Below are positions 33,613 through 42,039 of a stretch of 52,432 nt of DNA, piece after piece; position 1 is the first letter of the stretch; every line of letters starts with the position of its first letter. Under the pieces are notes generated by a model. That model had not been told where the DNA came from, did no database searches, and was given only the letters and a program-made list of their open reading frames with translations. The position numbers were made by a program, and so were the translations under genes. This DNA is from a virus: the IMG/VR virus record IMGVR_UViG_3300021599_000261, positions 1-52,432 of that record; one strand, written 5' to 3'.

Positions 33613-33636
33613 CCCCGTTTTTATACGGGGTTTATT
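33613..33636 (+). terminator. Terminator after the giant gene
   Basis: CCCCGT (33613-33618) pairs with ACGGGG (33625-33630), loop TTTTAT, followed by a T-rich tail that merges into the next promoter. The cap is of the GT...AC type seen in other terminators. Confidence 0.75.
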
Positions 33637-33644
33637 TATTTTTG
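33637..33644 (+). promoter_or_regulatory. Promoter of the fibre locus
   Basis: TATTTTTG, 15 nt before ATG 33660, immediately after a terminator. It probably drives the long run of tail appendage genes. Confidence 0.65.
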
Positions 33645-33659
33645 TTAAAAACAAGGACG

Positions 33660-34172
33660 ATGCCAATTACAGCGTCATTTACAGCTTCACAAGGTTCAGA
33701 TTGCAGTACATTTCAAATAACTGACACAACCAACTACGAATCCCCTGAGACTAAGTCAGAGATGACAAATCGTTATCTGTACCTGTACAATGCAGATGGA
33801 ACCCTTTACAAGACGGTTAACTTCGCATACGCTACATATCCTACAGATGTAATTACTATTACAGGAATAGATAAGGATTATGCTTTTAAAATAAACATGG
33901 AGATTACTCCTGTAACTCCTGTAGTAGGCAGTGTTTATACAGCAAGTAGAGTAGTGTCGCTAACTTGCTATTCTAAGGTAGCTTTCTTTGAGCGTCAAAA
34001 TAAAATGGTCATTGAGCCATCTCTTCTAGATAATACAGCATACTTAAAAGATAGCATGAAGATAGTGCTGGATATAGAGGCGGCTAATAATGCTGCTGTA
34101 GACTCAGACGTATTAAATGCTCAGAACGCTATTGACAGAATAAAATTCATCACCGATAACGACGGATTATAA
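33660..34172 (+). CDS. Tail appendage-associated protein
   Basis: 170 residues from ATG 33660, chosen because it lies 15 nt after a promoter box. The upstream TTG at 33642 falls inside that box. The protein is beta-rich with a strand-loop pattern (YLYLYNADGTLYKTVNF, TYPTDVITITGIDKDYAF) like an Ig-type domain, followed by a helical C-terminus. First gene of the fibre locus, overlapping the next by TAATG. Likely a connector between tail and fibre. No family recognised. Confidence 0.55.
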   Translation: MPITASFTASQGSDCSTFQITDTTNYESPETKSEMTNRYLYLYNADGTLYKTVNFAYATYPTDVITITGIDKDYAFKINMEITPVTPVVGSVYTASRVVSLTCYSKVAFFERQNKMVIEPSLLDNTAYLKDSMKIVLDIEAANNAAVDSDVLNAQNAIDRIKFITDNDGL

Positions 34173-34741
34173 TGCCTAAGTATAGCCAAACCGAGATAGA
34201 GCTATGGATTAGTAGGGCTAATAAAACGCTCTATAAGCTAGGAACTAAATCCACAGATGAGAGATTCTTCGAGGAGGATAGCTCATATGAGGATGAGAAG
34301 GTTTTAATATACTGTCTTAAAAAGGCTGTTTCTTGGATGTATACATCTCCTGCTGTAACTGCTAAAGATTTAGCAGCTGTAGTTTCTTTACTTATAAGCA
34401 GGATAACTATGTATGATTTCGGGAAGCAAGTTCCCATGTATAATACAGGCAGCAATGTATATGTAGGATTAAATGCAGACTACATAGGCGTTCCTGTATC
34501 CCCTAGCACTCCAGGAAGCGGTAGTACTCCTCCTGACGACATTACTCTTGTTGGTGGCGTAGATATAACTCCAGGGGTTACGTCTTTCACTGACGTTAGA
34601 ATGGAGAATGAATTTAGATATAGGGTTGTTAGAAATAGCATCAATTTCTATGACTGGTACAGGAGTGGAGATTCCATCTTTCTTACAGGTATAGGAGATG
34701 CTGTTATAGCAGGAGATGTTTTTGTAATACAATTTTATTGA
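34172..34741 (+). CDS. Tail appendage protein, unknown
   Basis: 189 residues. The N-terminal half is helical and charged. The centre has a Ser/Gly/Pro linker (SPSTPGSGSTPPDD, about 110-124), and the C-terminal part (125-189) is a small beta domain ending AGDVFVIQFY. The linker suggests a two-domain protein with a displayed tip. It shares a TAATG overlap with the gene before it and leaves one base to the next. Function unknown. Confidence 0.55.
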   Translation: MPKYSQTEIELWISRANKTLYKLGTKSTDERFFEEDSSYEDEKVLIYCLKKAVSWMYTSPAVTAKDLAAVVSLLISRITMYDFGKQVPMYNTGSNVYVGLNADYIGVPVSPSTPGSGSTPPDDITLVGGVDITPGVTSFTDVRMENEFRYRVVRNSINFYDWYRSGDSIFLTGIGDAVIAGDVFVIQFY

Positions 34742-34742
34742 T

Positions 34743-37184
34743 ATGAGGTTTTATTTATCTTTCTTATTGGTATTTATTTGCGTATTTGCTACTGCTCAAG
34801 TTCCTCCTATGGCAATAGGCGGCTCTCAGGGTATTGATGTGAGTCGTGTTTTAATACGTAATTGGATGAGCGTTCCATTATACGTAGATACTCCTTCTTC
34901 ACCATTAACGGGTTCAGGGTGGCCTGGCAGAGGATATTTAATATTAGTAACTAAGCCTGATACGTGTATAGCAGGCAATGATTGTCCTCCTAAAGATACT
35001 TCTTTATGGGAGTATACTGGACAGAGATGGAAGCGTGTTGGAATGGATTATCTAACAAAGCTAATATTTGGTGGTAATGTAACTCAAAACAATTCGTTTG
35101 CAAGACAGCATATTGTATCTTCTTACGGAGCTTTTATTAATGGAGGATACTATCGTCAGCCATCGGCAGTCGCTGTTACAGCAGACCCAAAAGCAGCTGA
35201 TAGTACGTCAAGGATAGATGTTATTGTTATTACAAAAACGGGTCCTGTTATCAGAAAGGGGCAGGCAAGGGTTATTCCTTTTAAACCTAAGGTAGCTGGC
35301 GATGAAATAGAATTGAGTACGATATACTTTAGGTCATTTGATACTGTTCCAAGATTTATACCATCAACGGCTACTGGTGTCACAAATCTATTCAGAGTTC
35401 CCGGAAAAGATAGCATCTACTTCAGTATAGACACAAGTACATTAGCTATAAAGGATAGCGTAGGTATTTCTACAGCTACCAATGGTCTTAGTTATTTAGG
35501 TAAGAACGTTAAGCTAGGAGGTTCTCTAATTGAGAACACAAACATTAATCTGTCAAGTCAAAGCTTAAATGTATTGTCTGGAGCAGATACGGCAAGATTT
35601 GTAGATAATGGAGGGCTTAATTTAATTGTAAAGGGGGCTAGTAATAGCCAAGCGGTAATAAATCAATACTATATATCTTCTGCAAATACATCAACTGGAA
35701 GGTCTGCATATTTAGAATCAAGCGGAAGTCTTGGATTGAACAATGGGACTTACGATTCTTACTTGGATAACTTAGGAGTTACTAACCCATTGGTTACATT
35801 GAGATTCCCAAACAAGCCATCTGGAGACTACATAATAGCAACTACATCTGACCTTTCAGCCGCTAATGGTCTTACAAAAGACAGTACTGTATTTAGGTTG
35901 GGAGGCTCTTTGAATCAGAATACGAATATTGATTTATCAACTAGAAGACTAAGCATATTGTCAGGCTCTGACACTTCAAGATTCTTTGCTAACGGAAGTT
36001 TTAGTTTAGGTGCTACTCCATCGGATAGCACTTATCGCTTTAATGTGAACGGAGGCGCTAAAATGGATTCTTTAGTGGTTGATAGTTTGTATGCTAAGTT
36101 TGGAAGATATTTAGGTGATGGTTCTACTCCTTTTGCTCCTATTGAGTTTAGAGCCACCTCAGGCAACAGAGCAAGGATAGATTTAAGACCTGCTAGCAAT
36201 GGTGGATGGAACTCAAACTGGTATGGTGCTATCACGCATAACGGAACCGAAACAGATATTTTATCAGCCAACTACGGAAGCCTTTATTTAGGCGCTTCTT
36301 TTTGGACAGCAAGTAGTGGCATATACCTTGGGAATACAAGAAACAACCCTTCAATGTACATTAGGAACAATAACAATGTACTAATTGGAGATACTGTTAA
36401 TACTAGGTTTAGGTTAGACGTAAATGGGATAGCAAGGGTTAGGGATACACTTACATTATCTACTACTCCTGTAACAGCCGATACTTCTGCTAATGACTTA
36501 TTGGTAATTAACTCATCCAATGGTCAGGTAAGAAGATTTACAGGTGCCTTCCCAGGTTGGATTCCTACCTTAGAGCAGGTTACAACAGCCGGAAACACTA
36601 CAACAGATAGCTTAAATATTAAAACACCTTTAGGTAAAACAGCAGTATCTATAACCAGCTTTGATTTTGCAGGAGCTGAAAATACAAGTGGACAAATTAT
36701 TTTTCGCAATACATTTGATAGCTCAAGATTAAAAATTAATGAATTAGGATTTGATAAATATTTTACGCCTACATCTTTATCAAAAGAAATTAGATTTAAT
36801 AATATCCGTGACCAATATAGTCAAATTAGCTTTCCTGATTCATCTGGAACTTTAGCACAAAGAGTTAAAGCAAATGGAGTAACTTATAGTGCAGGTTTCA
36901 ACGGAGTTGTAGATATTGGAGATTACTGGCTATCAGGTTCTGCTACTCTTGACTTTCCAAATACAGGACACGGAAACTCAGCAGACCTTACATTTACGCT
37001 TACAGGAGCTGCCGAAGGAGACGTAGTTGCATTAGGAATACCTAACGCGTCTATAGTAGCAAATGGGTCTTTTATAGCATGGGTAAGTGCTACTAACACG
37101 GTAACAGTAAGGTTTAATAACTACGCTAGTAGTGGCAGTTCTGACCCAGCAAGTGGAACATTTAAAATTAAAGTACTTAAATAA
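34743..37184 (+). CDS. Large tail-fibre-like protein with signal peptide
   Basis: 813 residues. The N-terminus MRFYLSFLLVFICVFATAQ is a clear Sec signal peptide (cleavage near TAQ), unusual for a tail protein. The body has fibre features: repeated DSTVFRLGGSLNQNTNID-type and GADTARF/GSDTSRF blocks (about 250-420), NVNGGAKMDSL and DVNGIARVRD repeats typical of Bacteroidota fibre and adhesin stalks, and a FPDSSGTLAQRV segment near the end. It may be a fibre secreted or anchored on the host surface rather than, or as well as, a virion part. Starts immediately after the preceding stop. Confidence 0.7.
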   Translation: MRFYLSFLLVFICVFATAQVPPMAIGGSQGIDVSRVLIRNWMSVPLYVDTPSSPLTGSGWPGRGYLILVTKPDTCIAGNDCPPKDTSLWEYTGQRWKRVGMDYLTKLIFGGNVTQNNSFARQHIVSSYGAFINGGYYRQPSAVAVTADPKAADSTSRIDVIVITKTGPVIRKGQARVIPFKPKVAGDEIELSTIYFRSFDTVPRFIPSTATGVTNLFRVPGKDSIYFSIDTSTLAIKDSVGISTATNGLSYLGKNVKLGGSLIENTNINLSSQSLNVLSGADTARFVDNGGLNLIVKGASNSQAVINQYYISSANTSTGRSAYLESSGSLGLNNGTYDSYLDNLGVTNPLVTLRFPNKPSGDYIIATTSDLSAANGLTKDSTVFRLGGSLNQNTNIDLSTRRLSILSGSDTSRFFANGSFSLGATPSDSTYRFNVNGGAKMDSLVVDSLYAKFGRYLGDGSTPFAPIEFRATSGNRARIDLRPASNGGWNSNWYGAITHNGTETDILSANYGSLYLGASFWTASSGIYLGNTRNNPSMYIRNNNNVLIGDTVNTRFRLDVNGIARVRDTLTLSTTPVTADTSANDLLVINSSNGQVRRFTGAFPGWIPTLEQVTTAGNTTTDSLNIKTPLGKTAVSITSFDFAGAENTSGQIIFRNTFDSSRLKINELGFDKYFTPTSLSKEIRFNNIRDQYSQISFPDSSGTLAQRVKANGVTYSAGFNGVVDIGDYWLSGSATLDFPNTGHGNSADLTFTLTGAAEGDVVALGIPNASIVANGSFIAWVSATNTVTVRFNNYASSGSSDPASGTFKIKVLK

Positions 37185-37185
37185 T

Positions 37186-37563
37186 ATGGCAAATTGTAAC
37201 GATACAACAAGCAGTAAACCGACAGAGGTTTCAAACGTAATAAAGGCAGACGTGAACTTTACGGTACTGAAAGGAGATACTTTTGATGCTGTTGTAAGTT
37301 TTAAGGATTCGGAAGGCAAGCCTCTTAACTTCGTAGGCGCTACTCTAGTTATGGATATAAGAAACGATTCTGATTCGCTAATGGTTACGCTTCAAGATGG
37401 AGCAGAATTTACCGTCGCATCAAATATCGTTACTTTTAACTACGTTACATCATTAGCTACTGGAACGTATTTCTACGACCTTCAATGTACTTTTTCAAAT
37501 GGATTGATAAAAACATTAATAGGAGGAAAATTTAAAGTTCAAAAAGATATAACTATCCCTTAA
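37186..37563 (+). CDS. BppU-like beta-sandwich appendage protein
   Basis: 125 residues from ATG 37186. The open frame begins earlier, but inside the previous gene. The pattern NFTVLKGDTFDAVVSF, then GATLVMDI, then ATGTYFYDLQCTFSNG and GGKFKVQKDIT matches the Ig-like N-terminal domain of lactococcal phage BppU and similar baseplate/fibre adaptors. It would link fibre tips to the tail. Overlaps the next gene by TAATG. Confidence 0.6.
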   Translation: MANCNDTTSSKPTEVSNVIKADVNFTVLKGDTFDAVVSFKDSEGKPLNFVGATLVMDIRNDSDSLMVTLQDGAEFTVASNIVTFNYVTSLATGTYFYDLQCTFSNGLIKTLIGGKFKVQKDITIP

Positions 37564-38390
37564 TGGCATCAGTAGAAATAATAGGACAGCAACCCCTTGT
37601 AGAAGTAAGCTCAAAAGAGCCTGCTGAAGTAATCATATCAGGAGGTTCTAAGGTTCGTATGAATGTTGTCGTATCTAGCAATGAACCTACAAGTGTTTCT
37701 ATTACAGCTTCTCAGGGTATTCAAGGGCCTCCAGGTGAAGATGGTGTTATAGGTGTTGATGGTAAGAGTGCTTATGAGATATGGTTGGATGATGGGAATA
37801 CAGGTACTGAGCAGGACTTTTTAGATTCTCTTGTTGGTGCTCAAGGTCCTCAAGGCATTCAGGGGATACAAGGTATCCAAGGGATACAGGGCATACAGGG
37901 TATTCAAGGTGTCAAAGGAGACAAGGGTGACAAAGGTGACAATGGTGTGGCTATTGACTTTATACAGAATACAACTCCTACAGGAACAGGTACAAGCTCA
38001 ATCCCTTCCGGGGCTTTGTGGTTTCATACAGATAGCGGTATTCAGTACACTTATTTTAATGATGGCAACACTTATCAATGGGTACAGGAAACATTGCCTT
38101 TAGGTCCGCAAGGTCCTCAAGGCGCAAACGGTACCAATACTGTCAATGGCTCAACAGCTACAACTTTCACAGGATTACTGAAGGGGAACGGTTCGGTTAT
38201 CAGCGCAACTACTGTGCTTACTGAAATCGGTTTCACTCCTGAAAATGTGGCGAACAAAGAGAATTCAACTTTAGATACATCGTCTACAAAGTATCCTACA
38301 AATAACCTTGTAAAGACAAGTCTGGATAACTTTGCTGATGATGTGGATTATGCAATAATGACAAATCAAAGAATACTATTTAATTTTTAA
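37563..38390 (+). CDS. Collagen-like tail fibre protein
   Basis: 275 residues. Two collagen-like regions (about 52-64, GPPGED type, and 92-128, GPQ then repeated GIQ, then GVKGDKGDKGDNG) form Gly-X-Y triplets and imply a trimeric rod. The block KSAYEIWLDDGNTGTEQDF (68-86) commonly accompanies such rods in phages. The C-terminal part has the FTPENVANKEN linker followed by TKYPTNNLVKTSLD, shared with the paralogues at 1228 and 2285. The triplet DNA is a nine-base repeat that can vary in number. Likely a fibre shaft for host contact. Confidence 0.75.
   Translation: MASVEIIGQQPLVEVSSKEPAEVIISGGSKVRMNVVVSSNEPTSVSITASQGIQGPPGEDGVIGVDGKSAYEIWLDDGNTGTEQDFLDSLVGAQGPQGIQGIQGIQGIQGIQGIQGVKGDKGDKGDNGVAIDFIQNTTPTGTGTSSIPSGALWFHTDSGIQYTYFNDGNTYQWVQETLPLGPQGPQGANGTNTVNGSTATTFTGLLKGNGSVISATTVLTEIGFTPENVANKENSTLDTSSTKYPTNNLVKTSLDNFADDVDYAIMTNQRILFNF
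37850..37917 (+). repeat. Nine-base repeat coding Gly-Ile-Gln
   Basis: Consecutive units of the form GG-AT-CA encode repeated GIQ triplets of the collagen-like rod. Third-position differences between units suggest older expansion with drift. Copy number is expected to vary by slippage. Confidence 0.7.
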
Positions 38391-38394
38391 TATT

Positions 38395-38853
38395 ATGAGT
38401 TTACCAGCAGGAAGTTTAGTAAGAGTTGCCAATCAGCCCAATGGTGGTGTTGCGGTGCTTACAGGTACAACGATTGGTACTTTAGGAAGCAATACAAACG
38501 GAACTACTATTGAGACAGCAGGAACGTATGGTACAAGGGTAATAAGCCTTACAGCCACAACAAATGATACTGTTACTATTAACGTATTTGTTTACATTTT
38601 AAGAGGTGGTAGTACTGTTATTCCTTTGGGACTTGTGAACGTACCTGTTTCAAGTGGTAACACGAACGCTGCAAGGTTTGCTGTGGATTTTCTGAATGGT
38701 ACGAACATTCCAGGTCTTCCTTTGGACAATACAGGAAGGCAATACATCCCTCTTTTAGGTGGTGATGTACTTAGAGCAACAACTTTAGCAAACCTTTCAG
38801 GAGGTACTTCTTGCTTTATTCAGGCTTCAGGATTAGATTACTTAGCTCCTTAA
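38395..38853 (+). CDS. Tail appendage protein, beta-rich
   Basis: 152 residues, rich in Thr, Gly, Asn and Ser, with alternating strands (VAVLTGTTIGTLGSN, VISLTATTNDTVTINVFVY) and no charged helices. Starts four bases after the collagen-like gene. Composition fits a fibre-tip or decoration domain. No family recognised. Confidence 0.55.
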   Translation: MSLPAGSLVRVANQPNGGVAVLTGTTIGTLGSNTNGTTIETAGTYGTRVISLTATTNDTVTINVFVYILRGGSTVIPLGLVNVPVSSGNTNAARFAVDFLNGTNIPGLPLDNTGRQYIPLLGGDVLRATTLANLSGGTSCFIQASGLDYLAP

Positions 38854-38865
38854 TTGATATAGATT

Positions 38866-39282
38866 ATGAATGGAACAGCAAATGGCTTATATGGTGGTGA
38901 CTTACCGAATCAGATTAACACTCCGTGGATAGACTTCTCGGAGCAGTCTACTATTGTTGGTTGGAGTAGTTTTACAACAAAAAGAATTTTATATAAACAA
39001 TTAGGTAATATTGTTTTTGTAAGCATTATCCTTTCAGGTACTTCTAATTCTACGACAGCAACTTTTACTTTGCCTTTTACACCAACAGCAGGAACATCAG
39101 CACCTATTTCATTTACAAATGATAATGGAGCTTCAACTATTGGCGGATATGTTGCAACACAAGCAAATACAAATATATTTTTAACAAGAAGACCAACATC
39201 TCAGACAAATATAAATATTTCAACAACTTGGACTGCCTCTGGAACAAAAGAGATAGTAGGTAATTTTTTCTTTTTAATTTAA
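38866..39282 (+). CDS. Fibre tip-like protein
   Basis: 138 residues. The order WIDFSEQSTIVGWSSF, then YKQLGNIVFVSIILSGTSNS, then ATFTLPFTP is the pattern of small receptor-binding tip domains in which a YR-GN-V strand is followed by a LPF/LP-P loop. Likely a trimeric fibre tip. Located between other appendage genes. Confidence 0.6.
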   Translation: MNGTANGLYGGDLPNQINTPWIDFSEQSTIVGWSSFTTKRILYKQLGNIVFVSIILSGTSNSTTATFTLPFTPTAGTSAPISFTNDNGASTIGGYVATQANTNIFLTRRPTSQTNINISTTWTASGTKEIVGNFFFLI

Positions 39283-39292
39283 TACAAACATT

Positions 39293-39835
39293 ATGACATA
39301 CAATTTTGACTTTAACATTGAAAAGGATGGCAGTCCTTACCTGATAAGCGATAAGGCAGCTAAATACATCAGCGATATTCTTTATACAAGAGTGTCCTCT
39401 GATAAGCCTCTTTTAGAATCAAGAGTAGCTGAAGAGCTTGCTGATACATCAGAAACAACTCTGTCTGAAGATGAAAGAGTGTACATCCTTAACATCCTTC
39501 TTTCTTTAGGAATAGACAACTATGCTAAGGGTAAACTTGTTCATCCGCTTGTACAGGATGTGGTGAACGGTGTTCCTGTAAGAGTTACAAGGTGGCAGTT
39601 AAGAGCGCAGCTTGCTATTCAGAACCTTGAGGCAAACGTAACAGCTGCTATAAATGCACTTCCTGACAGCACACAAGAGGAGCAGGAATTTAAGATTAAG
39701 GCTCAATATGCTTGGGATTATTCTAACAACATTGAAAGAAATAGTCCAACAGTGGCAATGATACAAGCTGTATTAAGTCTAACTAATCAAGAGGTGGATG
39801 ACATATTTGTTAACGCTTATTCAATAGATATTTAA
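39293..39835 (+). CDS. Helical protein in the fibre locus
   Basis: 180 residues, predominantly helical and acidic, unlike its beta-rich neighbours. An N-terminal segment (NFDFNIEKDGSPYLISDKAA) is followed by helices and an ALPDSTQEEQEFKIKAQYAW stretch. The composition is more like a chaperone or internal adaptor for fibre assembly than a displayed domain. Overlaps the next gene by TAATG. Function unknown. Confidence 0.5.
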   Translation: MTYNFDFNIEKDGSPYLISDKAAKYISDILYTRVSSDKPLLESRVAEELADTSETTLSEDERVYILNILLSLGIDNYAKGKLVHPLVQDVVNGVPVRVTRWQLRAQLAIQNLEANVTAAINALPDSTQEEQEFKIKAQYAWDYSNNIERNSPTVAMIQAVLSLTNQEVDDIFVNAYSIDI

Positions 39836-40137
39836 TGGCATTAGACTTCCCATCTTCACCAACGCTTAATCAGGTATACACTTCAGGAGGCATCTCTTGG
39901 AAGTGGAATGGTTATGCTTGGGATGCTTACAATCCATACAATACAATAAGAAGGTTTGCTCAAAGTGGCTCATTCCTTTATTGTGGAACAGCTTTGTCAG
40001 GAAGTAGTGAAAGTGCAAATGTGTGGACTATTATAAGATTAACAATAGCAGCAGATGGGAGTGTTAGTGCAACAGCAACAGCACAGCCTGCTGGTGGGGT
40101 GACATGGACTGGGTTTGCTGGGCACGTCTATTCTTAA
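39835..40137 (+). CDS. Short fibre-type protein
   Basis: 100 residues. The start (LDFPSSPTLNQVYTSGG, then WKWNGYAWDAY) is the common phage fibre/tail motif FPSSPT-GQ-YT-WKWNG-AW. The rest is beta-rich and Ser/Ala/Thr-rich. Probably a minor fibre component. Ends before the beta-helix protein with a 12-base gap. Confidence 0.6.
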   Translation: MALDFPSSPTLNQVYTSGGISWKWNGYAWDAYNPYNTIRRFAQSGSFLYCGTALSGSSESANVWTIIRLTIAADGSVSATATAQPAGGVTWTGFAGHVYS

Positions 40138-40149
40138 ATAAATTAACGT

Positions 40150-42039
40150 ATGGCAGTTAGATGGCTTATTTCTGGGGGTGGTAATTTTTCTTCTACGAGT
40201 GTGTGGAATGACGGAACTTTGCTTGGTATTCCTACAACAGGAGATGATGTGTTCACCAACGGTTTTACCGTTAATATGGACACAAATGCTACTGTAAATA
40301 GTTTAAATAATACTGCAAGGGCAAGGGATATTGCTACACCACTAATGACTGCTAATAATGCTCCAAGTCCATTTGTTATCAATGCAAGTTCAATAGGTAA
40401 TACAAGCTGGCAACCATATCTTGCATTTAATAGAAACTATGTTAATAATACAAATCAATTTCAAGCTGCTGCATCTTCTGCTTGGTTATCCGTAAATTAC
40501 GGCTCACCAAAAGTAATAGTTCAATATAATATATGGGGTCATTCGAGTGGTGGTAATCCTAACAATTGGACGTTTGAAGGAAGTAGCGATAACGTAAATT
40601 GGACTGTATTACATACAGTAATAAGTACGGCAGTTCCAACAAACGGTTCATATAATTCACCAAATATTGGAAATACGACCGCTTATCAATATTATAGATT
40701 AAATGTTTCTTCTATTGCAAGTGGAACAGTTGTAATAATAACTGAATTAGAAACATTTGAACAATACACAGCAGCAATAGCATCAGGAGGCTCATTCAAT
40801 TTCAACACAGCAGGTGTTACTGTTAGTGCTACGAGTACATCAGCTTCATTAAGTGCAGGTGCTACAAACCTTATTACTGTCACTGCTACAACAGGAACAG
40901 TTACATTGAGTTTGGGGAGTGCTGTGGCAGGGCTAGGCGGTTCTTCTACTCAGATATTCAACTACACAGGTAATTGCAACTTTACTTTAAATGGTGTAAG
41001 ATTTACTGGTGGTGGCAATACTAATGCTTTTTGTATAAATAAATCATCAACAGGAACTGCTACAATAACAGGGGATTTAGTTGGAGGTGGAGGAGCTTCT
41101 TCTAATGGTTTAAACTCAACAGCAGGAAACACAGTTGTAATAGGAAGTGTATTTGGTGGTGCAGCAGGTTTTGGCATAAATCAATCAGCAGGAAACATAA
41201 CAGTAACAGGAAATGTTACAGGTGGACCAAACGCATCTATTCATGGCATATCCCTAACAGGAGCAGCATCACAATTCACTATTAATGGGGATGTGAGAGG
41301 TGGTAGTGGTTCAACTGCTTATGGTATTAACTTTGGTGGTACATTAGGAACTGTTAATGGTAATGTTACAGGTGGAGGTGGTTCAAATGGGCATGGTATT
41401 TTTTCAAATACGTCAGGCATAAATGTAACTGGGGATGTAAGAGGATTTATAGGTTATGGTATTCAAATATCTGGAAGTTGTAATATAATTGGAAATGTAT
41501 TTGGTGGAAGTGTTTTTCCTGGAATTGGTAATTTTACAAATAGTTCTTTAACAGTTACAGTAACAGGGGACGTATATTCTTCTGCAACACAAGCAGGAAT
41601 AGTATTAACAGGTACAGGAACACAAGTGGTGAACCTTACAGGAAATATGTACAACACGCTTGGAAGAAGTGCAATCTGGTGTCCTAACGTATTCATCTCT
41701 AATACAGCAACAACTCTGTGGAGAATGGATACAGGAGGTGGTAATTACAAGTTCCTTTATTCAGCAGATAGCACTCCTAATCTTCCTGCTACAACAAACG
41801 TAAGAAACGGTGTGACATTTGGGCCTGCTCTATCTTTAACAGGAACAATGGTGACAGTAAGTGCTGCTAACACAAGAAAGGATGTGCCTACAGACAACAC
41901 AGTGGGAACAGGAGAGCTGACAAGTGCTGACATCATAAGTGGCATTAATGCAAGCTCTAATGACTTAGCTGTAAGACTGAAGAACACCTTGACAGATACA
42001 ACAGCAGGAAATATTATCTCACAATATAATAACTCGTAA
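40150..42039 (+). CDS. Beta-helix tail protein with discoidin-like domain
   Basis: 629 residues. Residues 1-55 form a start module also found in the next gene. About 60-205 resemble an F5/8 type C (discoidin) carbohydrate-binding domain, with AWLSVNYGSPKVIVQYNIWG, then NPNNWTFEGSSDNVNWTVLH and a closing YQYYRLNVSS. From about 215 on, repeated short strands such as ITGDLVGGG, VTGNVTGG and INGDVRGG form a right-handed parallel beta-helix pattern. The last 110 residues again match the paralogue. The protein probably binds, and perhaps degrades, host glycans. No catalytic residues are assigned. It overlaps the next gene by TAATG. Confidence 0.72.
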   Translation: MAVRWLISGGGNFSSTSVWNDGTLLGIPTTGDDVFTNGFTVNMDTNATVNSLNNTARARDIATPLMTANNAPSPFVINASSIGNTSWQPYLAFNRNYVNNTNQFQAAASSAWLSVNYGSPKVIVQYNIWGHSSGGNPNNWTFEGSSDNVNWTVLHTVISTAVPTNGSYNSPNIGNTTAYQYYRLNVSSIASGTVVIITELETFEQYTAAIASGGSFNFNTAGVTVSATSTSASLSAGATNLITVTATTGTVTLSLGSAVAGLGGSSTQIFNYTGNCNFTLNGVRFTGGGNTNAFCINKSSTGTATITGDLVGGGGASSNGLNSTAGNTVVIGSVFGGAAGFGINQSAGNITVTGNVTGGPNASIHGISLTGAASQFTINGDVRGGSGSTAYGINFGGTLGTVNGNVTGGGGSNGHGIFSNTSGINVTGDVRGFIGYGIQISGSCNIIGNVFGGSVFPGIGNFTNSSLTVTVTGDVYSSATQAGIVLTGTGTQVVNLTGNMYNTLGRSAIWCPNVFISNTATTLWRMDTGGGNYKFLYSADSTPNLPATTNVRNGVTFGPALSLTGTMVTVSAANTRKDVPTDNTVGTGELTSADIISGINASSNDLAVRLKNTLTDTTAGNIISQYNNS

